This document shows positions 32,401 through 45,026 of a DNA stretch of 64,000 nucleotides, piece after piece. Source of the DNA: Triglochin maritima (taxonomy: Eukaryota > Streptophyta > Magnoliopsida > Alismatales > Juncaginaceae). Each line of letters begins with the position of its first letter. The first letter of the stretch is position 1. The translations under genes were made by a program, and so were the position numbers. The stretch is taken from assembly GCA_963682175.1 (NCBI GenBank), contig OY821775.1:15720501-15784500 (forward strand). Reading direction: 5' to 3'. Under the pieces are notes generated by a model. The model saw nothing but the letters and a program-made list of their open reading frames with translations. It was not told the DNA's origin and did not search any database.

Positions 32401-35400
32401 CTGCAAATCCAAGTGTAATAAGTTACCTCTTATATTACATCAAAATAAAACATGCATTTGTCTCCCTATATTGGTATAAATGGTATTAACTAAGAAGTTC
32501 TTTGGTATCTCCTTCTTTGGCTTTCAGAAACTAGGTTTTCCTTATCCTAGAGATTTTGAAAGGCACAAATATCCAGCAACCGTTATGCACCTAATGATTC
32601 TCTAGAGCTATAGTGAGTAGCCACGGATCTGAAAAGCGCATGCACTATGTTTTCTTGAATTTACAATGAATCGCAAAAAATGGACAAACTATCTTTTTCT
32701 TATTGGTAAAACATGGACAAACCATCCTCCTCATCATTTGGTTAAGCTGACATAACATTGATACTACCCCCCTAATACTTTGCATCTGAAATCAATAATC
32801 AGGGAATGGGTCATTCAAATAATGCAATCACAAAATCAGTATATCGGACCACTTTAAAAAAATTCAAATGCAGACACCTGACGAAAGATTTCTTTATATA
32901 CTTTAATTATATTTTCTTTGATTCTTTGAATTGAAAAAACAAAACACAAAAATATGGATCTTTTCTTAAAAAATGTATATGCATGTTGTGGTAGGTTCAG
33001 AAATCTGTAAGGAGATCAAGGTCGGATACAGGCTTAAAATTTATGTTGTCTGACAACTCAAATTATCTGACTGTCGAACTTGCATGACCTAATATGCTAC
33101 CATGCACTGTCACATATGTGACCTTAATTTCCACAATTGCTTATTCGACAGCGTAATTGCAAATGTATACATTGTTGAGACATGCATTTAAATAGAACCA
33201 ACCTTACATAAATTAGCAAAAGGAAAAAGAATAGACCGTGAAAAAAAGGCGAAAAAAGAAATGATTGAATTTTATTTTCTGAACAAATGAAGACTGGGCA
33301 AACTATTTAGTGTGTGCATTCAAACATGAAAAACTGTAGGAAGACAAAAAATAAGCTCAAGAATCTCATTTCTACACCATTCATGAAACATGGAAAAGAT
33401 TTACTTTCCAACTACGACATGGACAATAGCGGGTAGCGGGTTTGTCATTCGGAATCTGGCTTCACTATTAGCTTCATGCCTACATCTATAAGCTAGCATA
33501 TCAAATGCTTCTAGACTAACTTCTGTTAGATTCACGGCATACCAAAAAATGAATTGTGCGAAAGAAGAATGCTAACCACTGAAATTTGCCAAGATACAAA
33601 AGAACAAACTTCTACTACCAGTACGACATAGCTTGTACAAACTTTGAATGCTAATTGGTACAATCAAAATAGAAAATCTTGAGGTTTACAACCCTAATAA
33701 TAGGGGTCGAGTCATATGAAAAATCTCATGTAATTAGTCAAACTTGAATTTATAACCAGTTCAACCTTGTCATAGTCTTAGTTGGTTAAGCGGCAACCCA
33801 ATTAGGGAGTTACCGACCGTTACCTCCATTATATAAGGAGTGCCCACATCCATGTATCAACCACATCTAGATTTCAACTAACTTTACTCTTTCTTTCTCG
33901 ACTTTCTCCCAAATCTCCTTCTTCCTCTGATCTCCACCCCCCTCCATTCATCTCCATCACCAAACCAAAACCATCATCATGGGTTTCTACATAAACAAAC
34001 AAGGAAGAAGAGACGCAACATGTTTGAGAAGAAAAATAATAGGTACTACGTCTTTTTTCAAAAACGTATTTTCAAAAAAAACGTAGATTTATAATACCTT
34101 ATTCAAGGTTATCCATGGACTATGGTAGGATTGAAAATTGTATTATCTAAATAATATAGTTTTTTTCTAAAAAATCATTGTATTCTGGGTTATCCAAACA
34201 GTAACCTTAACTATTTTTAAGTTAAACATGTAATTCAAATGTCAATAAGTTATTGATAGCTTAAGATTAAGATCTACTAATGGAATTAGTTGAGATTCTA
34301 ATATTTTTTATCAACTATGCTCGCAAAAATGATACATATGTGGTATGAATTGAGGAGGAGTATGATTCCAAAATTCCACGAGACAATTAAATATTAGCAA
34401 GTGATCCAAATCTTAAACTGAGATACATCCCCAAACTAAATTGTCACATCAAAAGCAGCCTAAAGCACTACATGTACATGTGAATTTGAGTGGCAATTCT
34501 GACTCCTTGTTATTATATCCAAGGGATTAAAGGATTCCTTACCCATCTTTCTACCCACTTCCTCATGCACATGTGAGGTGAACATCCACATCAGCAAAAC
34601 AACCTAATCAACAAAACATCACACCTCCACCAAAAGCTCCACTCCTTCTGCCATTTCCCTGCCACCTCCTACTCCACTCCTTCATTCTCTCTCTCCAAAA
34701 TTCCCTCCAACCAATGAAATCTCACTCTCTCCCTCCTTGTTGTACGTTCACCCAACCTCCAATTAATGAGACTCACAATCTTACTTTTCTTTGGTTTTGA
34801 AATACAGAATCCTAAATCAAAATCCTAGCATCATTCCTCCTCTTTGTAGCGATTGCGGGAGGAAACTCCAATAGCTTTTGGAAATATAAGCATATTTTCA
34901 TGATTCATTTGTACTTTTTCTATCATTTCACGTTCTCTTTTTCATTGTTTAACGTACTACTATTTTTCTGAATAAGCAAGCAACAAGGTGTATGTGTGTA
35001 GTTAAAACCACAATATGGAGCATTTTCTGATTTATGGTGTTTTTAATACCCTGGTGGTGTGGATTTTTTTTGGAATAATGTAGTGATCTAGATCTCGTTC
35101 ATGTTGACAACGAACCAACTTCTACAACAACAAACAAGGACTACATTAAAACTAGGTGAATGAGGTATTTCCAAACATTAATCTTGTTTATTTCCCCTAA
35201 ATTCATTACAAAATATTAAGCTTGTTTATTTGGAATGCCCTAACTTCATCTGTGTCTTGTAAGTTGCAAGGAATTCATTAATCACATTTTTGTTTAACGT
35301 ATTTTCTATTTTTTCCTGAATTTCAGCCCATTATGAAACTGATATATGGAGCATTTGTGGCGTTTCTTGCCTGGTGGTGTGGATTTGATTTTTGAACAAT

Positions 35401-35767
35401 CTGGTGGTCTAGATTTCGTACATGTTAAGGTTGGTAATGAACCAACTTTCAAACCAACAAGGACTATAACAAATGCTAAATAAATGACTTTTTTCCTAAA
35501 CATTTATTTGCAAATCAGTACTTAATCTAAGGGTAATTCCATGTATATGGGGTATCTTCTATAATAATACGGGGTATTTTAGGTATTTTAAGTAAGAAAT
35601 TGGTGTTGATGTTTTGTTGTTGTGGTAGATATGTTTTGGGTTAGACTTCATAGCATATTGCTTATATTTGAAAGTGTTTTGGGTTAGACCGGGTTAAACT
35701 TGTTTTGCTAATGAATATAGGTAGTTGGGGGAAACTCAGAGACCATATGGGATATCTTCTATGATAA
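32401..35767. other. Long stretch without recognisable genes
   Basis: A promoter-like block lies at 33830-33990 (ATTATATAAGGAG, then a CT-rich stretch and an ATG at 33979), but no convincing frame follows. An imperfect tandem duplication is present: about 34930-35190 and 35290-35510 share TATGGAGCATTT, TGGTGGTGTGGATTT, GTCTAGAT, GAACCAACTT and CAACAAGGACTA. Two copies of ATATGG(G)GTATCTTCTAT lie at about 35545 and 35744. Confidence 0.45.
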
Positions 35768-37158
35768 TGATTGACATCATTTCATGCTTATATTTGTATC
35801 TTATATCCATTATCTTTCACCTAAATAATGCTATGTTATGAGTTTTATGTTTAAATTTCAGAAATAAATAGGTTTGAAGAGATGAAGCATAAAAGGATCC
35901 AAAAGCTGGGAAAAAGGACTAAATTGTGAGATCTGGGGACTGAGATGCAATGGAGAAGGACCTGAACGTAATACCGAAGGACCTAAGAGCAAAACAGAAA
36001 ACTCCACACCATCATGGGGAGTATTTTAGCAATTTGATTCGGGTCGGAGCTCCAACAAGCCAAGTAAATGCATCAAAGACCACCAAATATACCAAGAAAA
36101 GACCAAAACAAAAATGAGCGAGATCCGGATCCTGTAGACCGCCAATTGGCGGTTCGGATCTTCCCGGATCCGCTGAGATTTCTGGATCATATGTATTAGT
36201 GTTTGTTTAGGCTATTTATGGTATTTGTTTAGTCCCACAACGGGAGATTGTCCCGAATTGCCTTTTTCTATGGCTATAAACATAACTCTTCACCTTCTAA
36301 TGTAATCACTTCACATTTTGAGTGACTATTCTTCCTACTATAAGTGAGGTCTTGAAGCACACTCTAAAGTAGGAGGGTGCTACTTGAATTGTGAGTCATT
36401 TTAATAAAAGTTTCTTTATTATGTTGTTTATTTCATGTTGTTTGTTTTACTTTGTTTAATTTCATTTCATTAGTTTTAGTAGCTTAGTTAATATGCTTTC
36501 CTTGCTTAGTTTAATAATTAGTCTAATGCATAGTGAGTAGTTCCATCCCCTTTGGGGGGGGTGGAGTTGATATTCATACATGCATTAGAGAATGTAATGA
36601 ATGCTTTATTTACAATGTGTTGATAAAACATGAATGTATGCTTCCTTGTTTAGGATAGAATTTATAACTTGATGAGTTTTGCCAAAATGATTAGACACCT
36701 CTCATGCTTGTTTAGGTTCTGAAATAAACAACTTGTGTATGTAAATGTTAATCAACTAGGATGGTGAATGGATTGATAGGTTTTGCCATAACATTTAGAC
36801 ACTTCCTATGCATGATAACACCACCTTCATTTGTGCTTAAAGAATGTGTTCAACACCCACCTCTTTGCATGTGTGCACTCACTCCACCCCTTAGGGATTT
36901 TCCATTTCTGAATTCCAAAACTCTTATTTCGTTCTTAGTTAAGTTTTAGTTAATCATTTGTTGTTTGCTTATGCATGCGTTATTTCGTAGTGTAGTGTAG
37001 CGTAGCGTAGATTAGGATAATCAAACTCTCTTCCCTACTTCTGCCACTTGATTTTGTGCAAGCGAGAGGTTGTTCACCTCTCTGAGGATGACCCATATTT
37101 ACCACCACTTCAACGCGGCCGTGCACTTGCGGGTTCATTAAAACGTTCAACAAGTTTT

Positions 37159-37176
37159 TGGCACCGTTGACGGGGA
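37159..37176 (+). other. Primer-binding site of GypA
   Basis: TGGCACCGTTGACGGGGA, two mismatches from the TGGCGCCGTTGCCGGGGA site common in plant Gypsy elements. Confidence 0.75.
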
Positions 37177-39243
37177 GTTGCCAGTCCAGACTCTTGTTTG
37201 GACAATTCGAGTGGATTTAATTTGTGTTGTGTAGTTTTTCTTTGTTTCAGGAGACTTGGAGTTGCCAGGAGGAACAGCTAGAGAAGTTTTGAGGCGACCT
37301 GGACACTTTGGACCGCCAATCAGCGGTCTGGTGAGCCTTGTTTCCCTTCTATTTTCTTCATCTTGTTGCCATAATTGATGTAGTAATCTGGGACTTGATT
37401 TAGCATGTTTTGACTTATAGTTTGTTCCCAGATCACTAATCAAACCTCCTTTAAGCAACTTGGACCCTAAATCCCAAAGCAAAAGATTAGGCATTCTTTC
37501 TTGTTTAGGTCATGCATCATGTATGTCACTTAGGCATTTATATTCTTTTTTATTTTAGCTTTATTTTCAGTTGCTGAGTGTTGGCGTGAGGTACGCACCT
37601 TCTACTCTCATTCATGCATTTCGTATGAACATGCATTAGTTAGTATGAAGTGCATTGAAACAAGTGTGAGTTGAGCGTTTTGTTTGGAGAGTTGATTGTT
37701 AGATTAAGACTCCAAAACGCTACTAAGGAGGGGCTGTCCCATATAAGATAAGGTGGGGGATTTCATCACCCTTTCTTTCGCCCCAAAAACCACACTAAGC
37801 AATAGCCTAATTTTAAAATCAAGTAGACATTGGCCCTAAGGATTTCAGGCGCATTAGGAGAGTGATCCGGTCCCGATCGTCATGACCTGATCGGCGTTGC
37901 CCACTTTGTCGATAGTAGGAGAGACAAGATCTCCAGATCTTGGCTCACTTGCTGGGCTTTGTGGTCCTCGTCGTAGGGAGGTGAGGCGTGTTGAGGCCGT
38001 GTGAACTCGCAGTTAGGCGTCGTCTAGCTGTAAGGACCTATATCGACCTTAGAATTGCTTGAGCCTTGTTTGCTTGTGTGCTTCTACCTGTACCCATCCT
38101 CCGTAGCATAAGGACTTCTTCCCTTCTCTCCTGAGTCATTCTTTCTCTCCTGTGTTACCCCGTCTTCTCCTCTACGCACATTTTTTGTTAAAAAAAGTTT
38201 TGGTTTGTGTGTGTGCACCTTTGTGCATGCTTTCGTGGGCACGAGACGAGAGTGGTCGTTTGACGAGGCGCGTTGTTGACCCTGCTTCGGTGGTCGACTT
38301 CTTGACGCCTTCTTCCTCTCGTGTCGCACACAGTCCGGGTTCAATGGCTGCTAATTTCCGTGAGGAGGAGCAGTTGCTGGACCCACCTGTTCCACCTGTG
38401 CTTCCAGTTGTCGCTCTCATACCTCTACGTGATCGATGCTACCCTAGCCGTACTGCTCTACCCTCATGCATCGTATTGCCAGAGGCTAATGGGAACCATG
38501 TTCAAGCTGCAACAACTTAGCACAGACTCCATCCATCTTAGGCTTGTTCCTTTTGCACTAAAGGATGACGCCAAGAAGTGGTTGTACAACAACCAGGCAA
38601 ATTCCTTTAGGACTTGGGATGAGTTTCAATCTGCATTCCTCAAGAAATACTTTCCAAATCATCGGTCTCAAAAGTTGAGGAACGAAATCAATTCGTTCTA
38701 TCAACTTGAGACCGAAACATTTCATGCATATCTAGAGAGGTTCAAGGAGCTACTATCCTCATGCCCTCATTTTGGCATTGAGTTGTGGCGTCTTTGTCAG
38801 ATTGTTTACGAGGGTCTTCACATCCCGTCCCGGACACTCCTTGAGTCCATGTGTCAAGGAGAGTTCTTAGGAAAGGATGAAAGGGAGGCATGGGCTTTCC
38901 TAGAAGACCTTGCTGAGAAAACCATGCAATGGGAGAGTGTGAGGGAGCCGCCTGCATCATCAAGCATAGGAGCGAGGATCGCGAATTCAAACTCGACTAG
39001 ATCGGGTGCCGCATTTGCTGTCGATACCACTAAGACCACCGAGGCACGCATGGCGGTCTTAATGCGCCGTATGGATTCGATTGAGCTCCAAAACCAACCA
39101 AGTGCACCTCACATGTCCACATCTGGTCGAGTTCCCTGTCATTCATGTGGTAGGATAGGTCATGTAGAAAGAGAGTGTGCGTCCATTCCTCCTGAGATGG
39201 AACATGTCAATGTCATCTATGACAGAGCTAGGAATGACCCATA

Positions 39244-41416
39244 TGTAGGATTTCGTGTCCCTATGTATGTATATATTTTAAAATTTTAATACAACATACA
39301 AGATCGATTTTCATATTTTTCAATAATTTTATGTACATAGTTTTGTGATTATTCTTATAACATGCAATCCTACATTTATTAAAATAAACCACAAAGATAA
39401 AATCATACCTAAAGGTTCTCTAAAACCTTTTTGAAGATTCGGAGTCGCGTTGCCTGTTGAATTGTCCACGGAATTGCCTCCGAGTGTTCACCAAACTCTA
39501 AACAAGATTAGAGAGAAAGGAGATAGCCAATCAATCTCTAACAAGGTTTAGAATCTAGCTAATAACCCCTCTGTAAGCTCCTGAGATTCTTATCTCTAAA
39601 ACTTAAATTTACTAAGAGATTTTCGTGGTGATTAGGGAGAGATTAATGAGAGAAAGAATTTTGCATTAGTTATTAAACAAGTAGGAGTAGGGGTCCTTTT
39701 ATAGTCTCCCAAAACATCCTTATCAAGAGCTATTATTTAGCCATGATCTCTTGCTTATTCTCTCCTAAAATTAATCTCTAAATTCCACATAAGCACCCAC
39801 AAAAAACGTTTTAATTAAATCTAGAATTAATCTACCCATGATCTAATTAATCTCTTAATAATTCAGGCAGAATCGTTCTTGTTCGGTAGACCGAGAATTA
39901 TTCGGTCAACTGATCCATTCGGTTATAACACGTGTTCGGTGCACCGTGAGCTAGACGGTCGAACGATTCCACACGAGAAAAAATCCCTGGAAGAATTCGG
40001 ACGAACCACGTCTTTTGCTCGGTCGACCGTTGACCCACCAGAATCGCTTCTGGGAAATAGTCATCGGATTACCGTGTCACCTTCGGTCTACCGAAAATAC
40101 TACTTCTCGGTTGACCGTGCGCAGTCGGTTAATCGAACCTGATTGTCCAGATACTCCAGACAATTTCGGTCAACCAATTGTGCTTACCCGTTCCATATTC
40201 GGTTAACCGATCCGAAGATACCCCGGTCGACCGAACCATGAACGGTTCACCGTGTTTGACCCCGATTTTGCCTTTATCAAATTTTGGATTTATTTCCAAC
40301 AAAATTTGATCTTTTGGGGGTTTTTAGCAAATTCACATTTTATATATATTATCATATGTAAAATTAAATTATTACACCCCATAATATATACCTCATATGA
40401 ATTTATTATGATTCTAATTATGTCAATTCTCATGACACATTGATTTTATTCATTCACCACATGTGTCCTTTTTTCACATGAAACCCGACACATCATATGA
40501 ACTTAAAATCAAGCCTCTTGTTTCCCAGTTTTGTGGTGTGACCTATAGGAGGATCTAAGCCAAATTGGCAGAGATATTAAACACTTAATATCTCAAACTA
40601 TAAGCGGTATCAAGCTACACATTATAGTTACCCAATTAGCATAGATGTCTTTGTTCCACCCGAACCAAAACAAGATCCATTTAGTGATGTAAGTGCACCA
40701 CTTGTGTCCGTCCCTTGCCTCATGATATTAAGAATATATACAAAGTAGAAATGTGTCATCTTTGTATTATATTTATTTCTTGATCTCTTTAAGCTAATTA
40801 TAACTATGTAACTTAACTCAAGTTACATTGTGCACATTATAATTTTGCTTTATCAAGGGGCCCACTAATATCATCACTCAATTAAGAGTGACAATGATAA
40901 TCGTTTGACTAGCTATCTTTTCCAGCACAAGTCATGCTTAACCAACTACTGCCTTTATCACTACACTCATTGATAGCTTTAGACAATAATCAAATTAAGC
41001 ACTTCTTGAGTGAAAAGATATAAGTCTCATATCTTAGGATCTAAGACACAGTAAAACACTAATGACATGAAACACAATTCCATAATGTTTTACTTGTTAG
41101 GTCTGTTCAATATACAAAAGTAATATTTTCCTCTTTTATATACTTGTGTCGTCAATTATTTGTAGAGCTACAACAATCGATGACCAACACGACAATCTTA
41201 TCTCGGTAATCAATGTTCCATGTTAATTACCATGATTATGAACAACTTTTGATTTATGTAAACCATTATCTTTTAGAGCTCTACGGTTGAGGACCAAGCA
41301 CCTCTTCCTTAACACTTCCAAAAGACGAATACCATAATCAAGAAACAAAATGTTTGCACATTCAATTCATAATAATTGACATATAAAAGTAAAACTTTTA
41401 GAACACATTCCTTTCA
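39244..41416 (-). mobile_element. Solo LTR S3 (same family as S1)
   Basis: TGTAGGATTTCGTG...CATTCCTTTCA, 2.17 kb, with perfect CCATA target duplications (39239-39243 and 41417-41421). It is inserted in the gag of GypA. The S1-like blocks are collinear throughout. A TATAAAAGG box reads on the minus strand at 39703-39695. The dyad array is at 39884-40252. Confidence 0.92.
39884..40252. promoter_or_regulatory. CGGTNNACCG dyad array (S3 LTR), with variable centres
   Basis: The four-base arms are kept while the central two bases vary: CGGTAGACCG (39884), CGGTGCACCG (39937), CGGTCGACCG (40020 and 40224), CGGTCTACCG (40084), CGGTTGACCG (40108), CGGTTAACCG (40200) and CGGTTCACCG (40243). Looser copies fill the gaps. 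Most steps are 17-24 bp, or about 41-45 bp. Confidence 0.7.
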
Positions 41417-42391
41417 CCATACTCATCATCTTATAATCCTGGATAGAGGAACCACCCCAATTTTTCATGGAACCAAAATAATGCCCCGGGTGGTCCTTCA
41501 AACTCCTCTCTACCACCTAACCAATCATACCAACCTCCCATGGATGCACAATCTTATCAGCCACCCCAAGCTCCAATCACCAATCAATCGGGTTTCCCAA
41601 ATTCCAATAATATGGAAACCCGATTCAATTCGCTTGAGACCTTGACTCGTGGACTTGAAAACTCAATGAAATTTTTTATGTCAACCACAAGTCAAGTTCT
41701 CACTTCAAATCAGCAGACCATCAAATCTCTAGAGCTTCAGATGGTCCAATTGGCTCAGTCTGTACATGAAAGAGAGAGAGGGTCTTTTCCTAACCAGCCT
41801 GAGGCTAACCCCCGCATGTACCAGCAACAACACATGCAAAATGAGAATGTGGTACCTCGGGGGAGGCAAGTGAACCATGTGGAGGAACATGTTCACCATG
41901 TCAATTCCATTGTGACCTTAAGGAATGGAAAGCAGGTTGACAATCACATTTCCTTGCCACCACCACCACCATCTATGCAGCCCCTCAGTGAGAATGGTGG
42001 TGAAGAAGAGGCTGAGGGTGAGGGTAATACACCAACGCCTTCTTCTCAGGCACCGCAGAAAACCTACCTGCCAAAAGCTCCCTATCCAAGTAGGTTAACC
42101 AAAAAGTAGAGTGACACAATGGGTAAGATATTAGAGGTGTTTAAACAAGTGAAGGTTAACATCCCCTTGTTGAATGTCATCCAACAAGTACCTCAATATG
42201 CCAAAGTGTTGAAGGATCTCTTCACAACCAAGAGGAAGACCAATGTTTCTAAGAAAGCATTCTTGGCTGCAAATGTAAGCTCACTTTTGTCCTATCCCGC
42301 CTACACAAAATACAAGGACCCTGGGTGTCCTACTATTCAGTGTACGATAGGGGACACTAGCATGAGTAATGTATTGCTTGATTTAGGATGA

Positions 42392-43052
42392 TTTATTTGG
42401 AGTTCATAAGTCATGAGATTTCCAATTAGTTCCACCATCTTTAGTTGGGAAAGATCATGAGCTTCTTCAATTGCGATGACCTTGTCTTCCCATTTGTTGC
42501 TTAACGATCAGAGGAACTTCATTGTCATTTCTCCTTCATTAATTCTTCTTCCAAGCACACAAAGAGAGACAAAAATATTGGTGAAGCGGGTGTTCATCTC
42601 TCTTATGTTCTCACGAGGTTGCATAGTCAAAATTTTATATTTATGCTGAGGAGACTAAATCGAGTTTCTTTAAGTTTACTATTTACCTCATGATGCATTT
42701 GAAACCTATGCCAAATCTCATATGTACTTTCACAACCTCTAATCTCTCTCATTTTGGCCACAATATAAGATGTTCATGAGTTTAGAGTTCATTTCAACTT
42801 CTTTTATTTTAGCCCTAGTTAAGGTGACTAATTCTTCTTCCTTACGAGGGGCATATGGGTTTTGAAGAAACATCCAATACTTAAGGTCACTAGAAATCAA
42901 GAATATCTTTATTCCATTCTTCCAATAGTCATAATTTGACCCATCAAGCAATGGTGGTCTAGTTGTGCACAAATCCTCTACATGATTAGATGTACCAGCC
43001 ATGCTAAACTACGATTAAGTAGATGAAATTTAGCACCTATGCTCTGATACCA
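42392..43052 (-). pseudogene. Copia gag fragment of Cop3 (same family as Cop1)
   Basis: The minus-strand ATG at 43002 opens a frame (MAGTSNHVEDLCTTRPPLLD, YDYWKNGIKIFLIS) closely like the Cop1 gag. A primer-binding site (TGGTATCAGAGC, 43052-43041) precedes it. After about 88 codons the frame is broken, but homology continues to the junction at about 42391, where it meets the GypA protease. The Trp codon that is a stop in Cop1 and Cop2 is TGG here. Confidence 0.8.
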
Positions 43053-43054
43053 AT

Positions 43055-43657
43055 TGTTGGATCATATGGCCCTAATTCTCTAATCACTTTTACACTAATC
43101 TCTACTTAAACAAACAAGATATGCAGCAGAAACAAATAAAGACAAGTAGAGACGAGAATAAGCAAACCACACAAAGATGAGGTGATTTTTACAAATGTTC
43201 CGCCACCCGCCTACATCCTTTCTTGAAATCTCCACTCAACACTTCAAGCTCCACTTACGACTTCACTCTCCACTCCTCGTTCTGGGCCGGGAGACAACGC
43301 CTTTACATTGCAAGCCTTGTGAACACCCTCAGAAGCTTGGTTTTCTCTTCTCACAATCCGAGAAGGATGCTTCGGGCTTTCACCGAAACCCTTATTGTGT
43401 AACAACAGTGAATTGAGTGGATCTGACACTCTCTAACTTGAGCTCACTTTGAGTAAAATGTGGAATTGATCAAAGGTGTGAAGTTTAGGCTTTGAGAGTG
43501 TAGGAGTGCGGATTTGAGGATTGGGAGTTTCTCTTAAATTTATGGAACAATAGGAAGTGTAAGAGTTGTTGAATTAAGGTTGGGATACATCTATTTATAA
43601 GCTCCTAAGGTTTTATAGTCATTGTGATAGATTTAGAAGAAGTTTGTGCAAGATACA
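43055..43657 (-). repeat. Cop3 LTR, inner part (continues at 50885)
   Basis: It matches the last 600 bp of the Cop1/Cop2 LTRs in reverse orientation and has a TATAAATA box at 43599-43592. GypB is inserted at 43658. The remainder of the LTR with its dyad cluster resumes at 50885. Confidence 0.8.
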
Positions 43658-45008
43658 TGATTGACATGATATCATGCATATATTTGTGTATTATATCCTT
43701 TATTTGTAGCCTAAGCAATGCTATATAACGAGTTTTATGTTTAAGTTTCAAAAATAAAACAAGTGAGAGGAAGAGACACACAAAGGACCTAAAAGCAAGA
43801 AAAAGACTAAATTGTAAGACTTATGGACAAAGATGCAAGAGAGAATGACCCGAATGTAAACCAAAATGACCAATGAGCAAATCAAGAAGCTCTACACCAT
43901 CATGAGGAGTATTTTGGCAATTAGATCTGGGCCTAAACATCAACAACCAAATCGGGTTCACCAAACATGAAGAAATCAAGTCAGAAACAAGCAACCCAAA
44001 ACCAAACACCATCAAACAATCCAAACTGCTGATTGGCGGTCTGATTTGCTCCAAATGACACATGTCTTAGTCGGGTGTTAGATTATGTTGTTTTATGCCC
44101 ATTTATGGTATGCTTTTAGTCCCATACAAGAGGATTTCCCCCGGTTACCATTCTTCATGCCTGTAAATAGAACACTTCTTTCTCCTTTGTATTCACACAT
44201 TGCTTGGTGGTATTATCTCTACATGGGGTAAGCCTTGGAGAGCAAAACTCAAGTGGAGAAGAATGCTACTTGTTATGTGAGTCATGTAAATAAAATAATT
44301 CTTTCTTGTTTTGCTTTAATGTTGTCTCTTTTATTTCTTGCATGCCTAGCTTAATTTTGTTTTATTAATGTTAGTAGAATTAGTTAACATGTTTTCTTCT
44401 CTGACATAATAGTTAGCTTAATGATTAGTGAGTAGTTCCATCCCCTTTGGGGGTGGAGATGATGTATATATATGTTGTAAAGTTTGGATGTTTGATGAAT
44501 TGTTGATTGTGTAGATTTGCATGTTTGTATGTTCATCAGGGGTGTTTTAATCATCTACATGTTGGGGGATTTTTTATGGGTTTTGTCATAAGATTTAGAC
44601 ACTTCCCATGCTTAGTTTCCTCATGTTTATTGACTGAAACTTCCTGTTGGATATGCTACATGTTAGTTGTGTGTTTGTAATTGTGTTTGCTTGCTTGATT
44701 AATTGAAGAAACTTCATTTTTATGGGTTGTGCCATAAGATTTTGACACCTCTCATGCTTAGCTTTGTTCTTCACATGACTTCATGGTTTTTGATGAGTCT
44801 TGCCATATCTTTAGACACTTCTCATACTGAGCCTAGTCTTCTGATAATCAAGTAGTAATTGTCGATACGTTGTGTGAATAGATTTATAGGTTTTGCCAAA
44901 TCTTTAGAAACTTCCTATACGTGAAAACACACACATGACACACATACATACATGCGTCATTCATCACTTATTTCACTTCATATGTGTACACACACCACCC
45001 ATTATTTT

Positions 45009-45026
45009 TGGCGCCGTTGCTGGGGA
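45009..45026 (+). other. Primer-binding site of GypB
   Basis: TGGCGCCGTTGCTGGGGA, one mismatch from the standard plant Gypsy site. Confidence 0.85.

Larger units (their letters stand above)
35768..42391 (+). mobile_element. Truncated Gypsy retrotransposon (Tat/Athila-like), GypA
   Basis: The 5' LTR is 35768-37152 (TGATTGACATCATTTC...AACA) and the primer-binding site is 37159-37176. A degenerate gag lies at 38344-39243 and resumes at 41417 after the S3 insertion. It breaks off inside the protease at 42391. No reverse transcriptase, integrase or 3' LTR follows, because the sequence joins directly to a minus-strand Copia fragment. The LTR start matches GypB at 43658 and 49248. Confidence 0.85.
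38344..42391 (+). pseudogene. Gypsy gag-protease remnant of GypA
   Basis: The start MAANFREEEQLL...LPSCIVLPEANGN is typical of Tat-type gags. Near 38500 the frame shifts and an internal deletion removes the following segment. The retrotransposon gag domain then reads well (IHLRLVPFALKDDAKKWLYN, FLKKYFPNH, WRLCQIVYEGL, EAWAFLEDLAEKTMQWE), followed by a CCHC knuckle (CHSCGRIGHVEREC at 39136-39177). Solo LTR S3 interrupts at 39244. After 41417 the protein resumes (SSSYNPG, stop, NHPNFSWNQNNAPGG...) to KAPYPSRLTKK, a stop, then YTKYKDPGCPTIQCTIGDT and the protease active-site DLG, where the element is cut off. It is clearly inactive. Confidence 0.82.

Noticed and set aside
33979..34040. A start codon after a TATA-like and CT-rich leader
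   Set aside because: The frame closes quickly and the sequence looks like a promoter fragment without a gene behind it.
35306..35503. A 65-codon minus-strand frame with a hydrophobic start and several cysteines
   Set aside because: It overlaps one unit of a diverged tandem repeat, has no TATA or splice support, and its counterpart unit has no matching frame.
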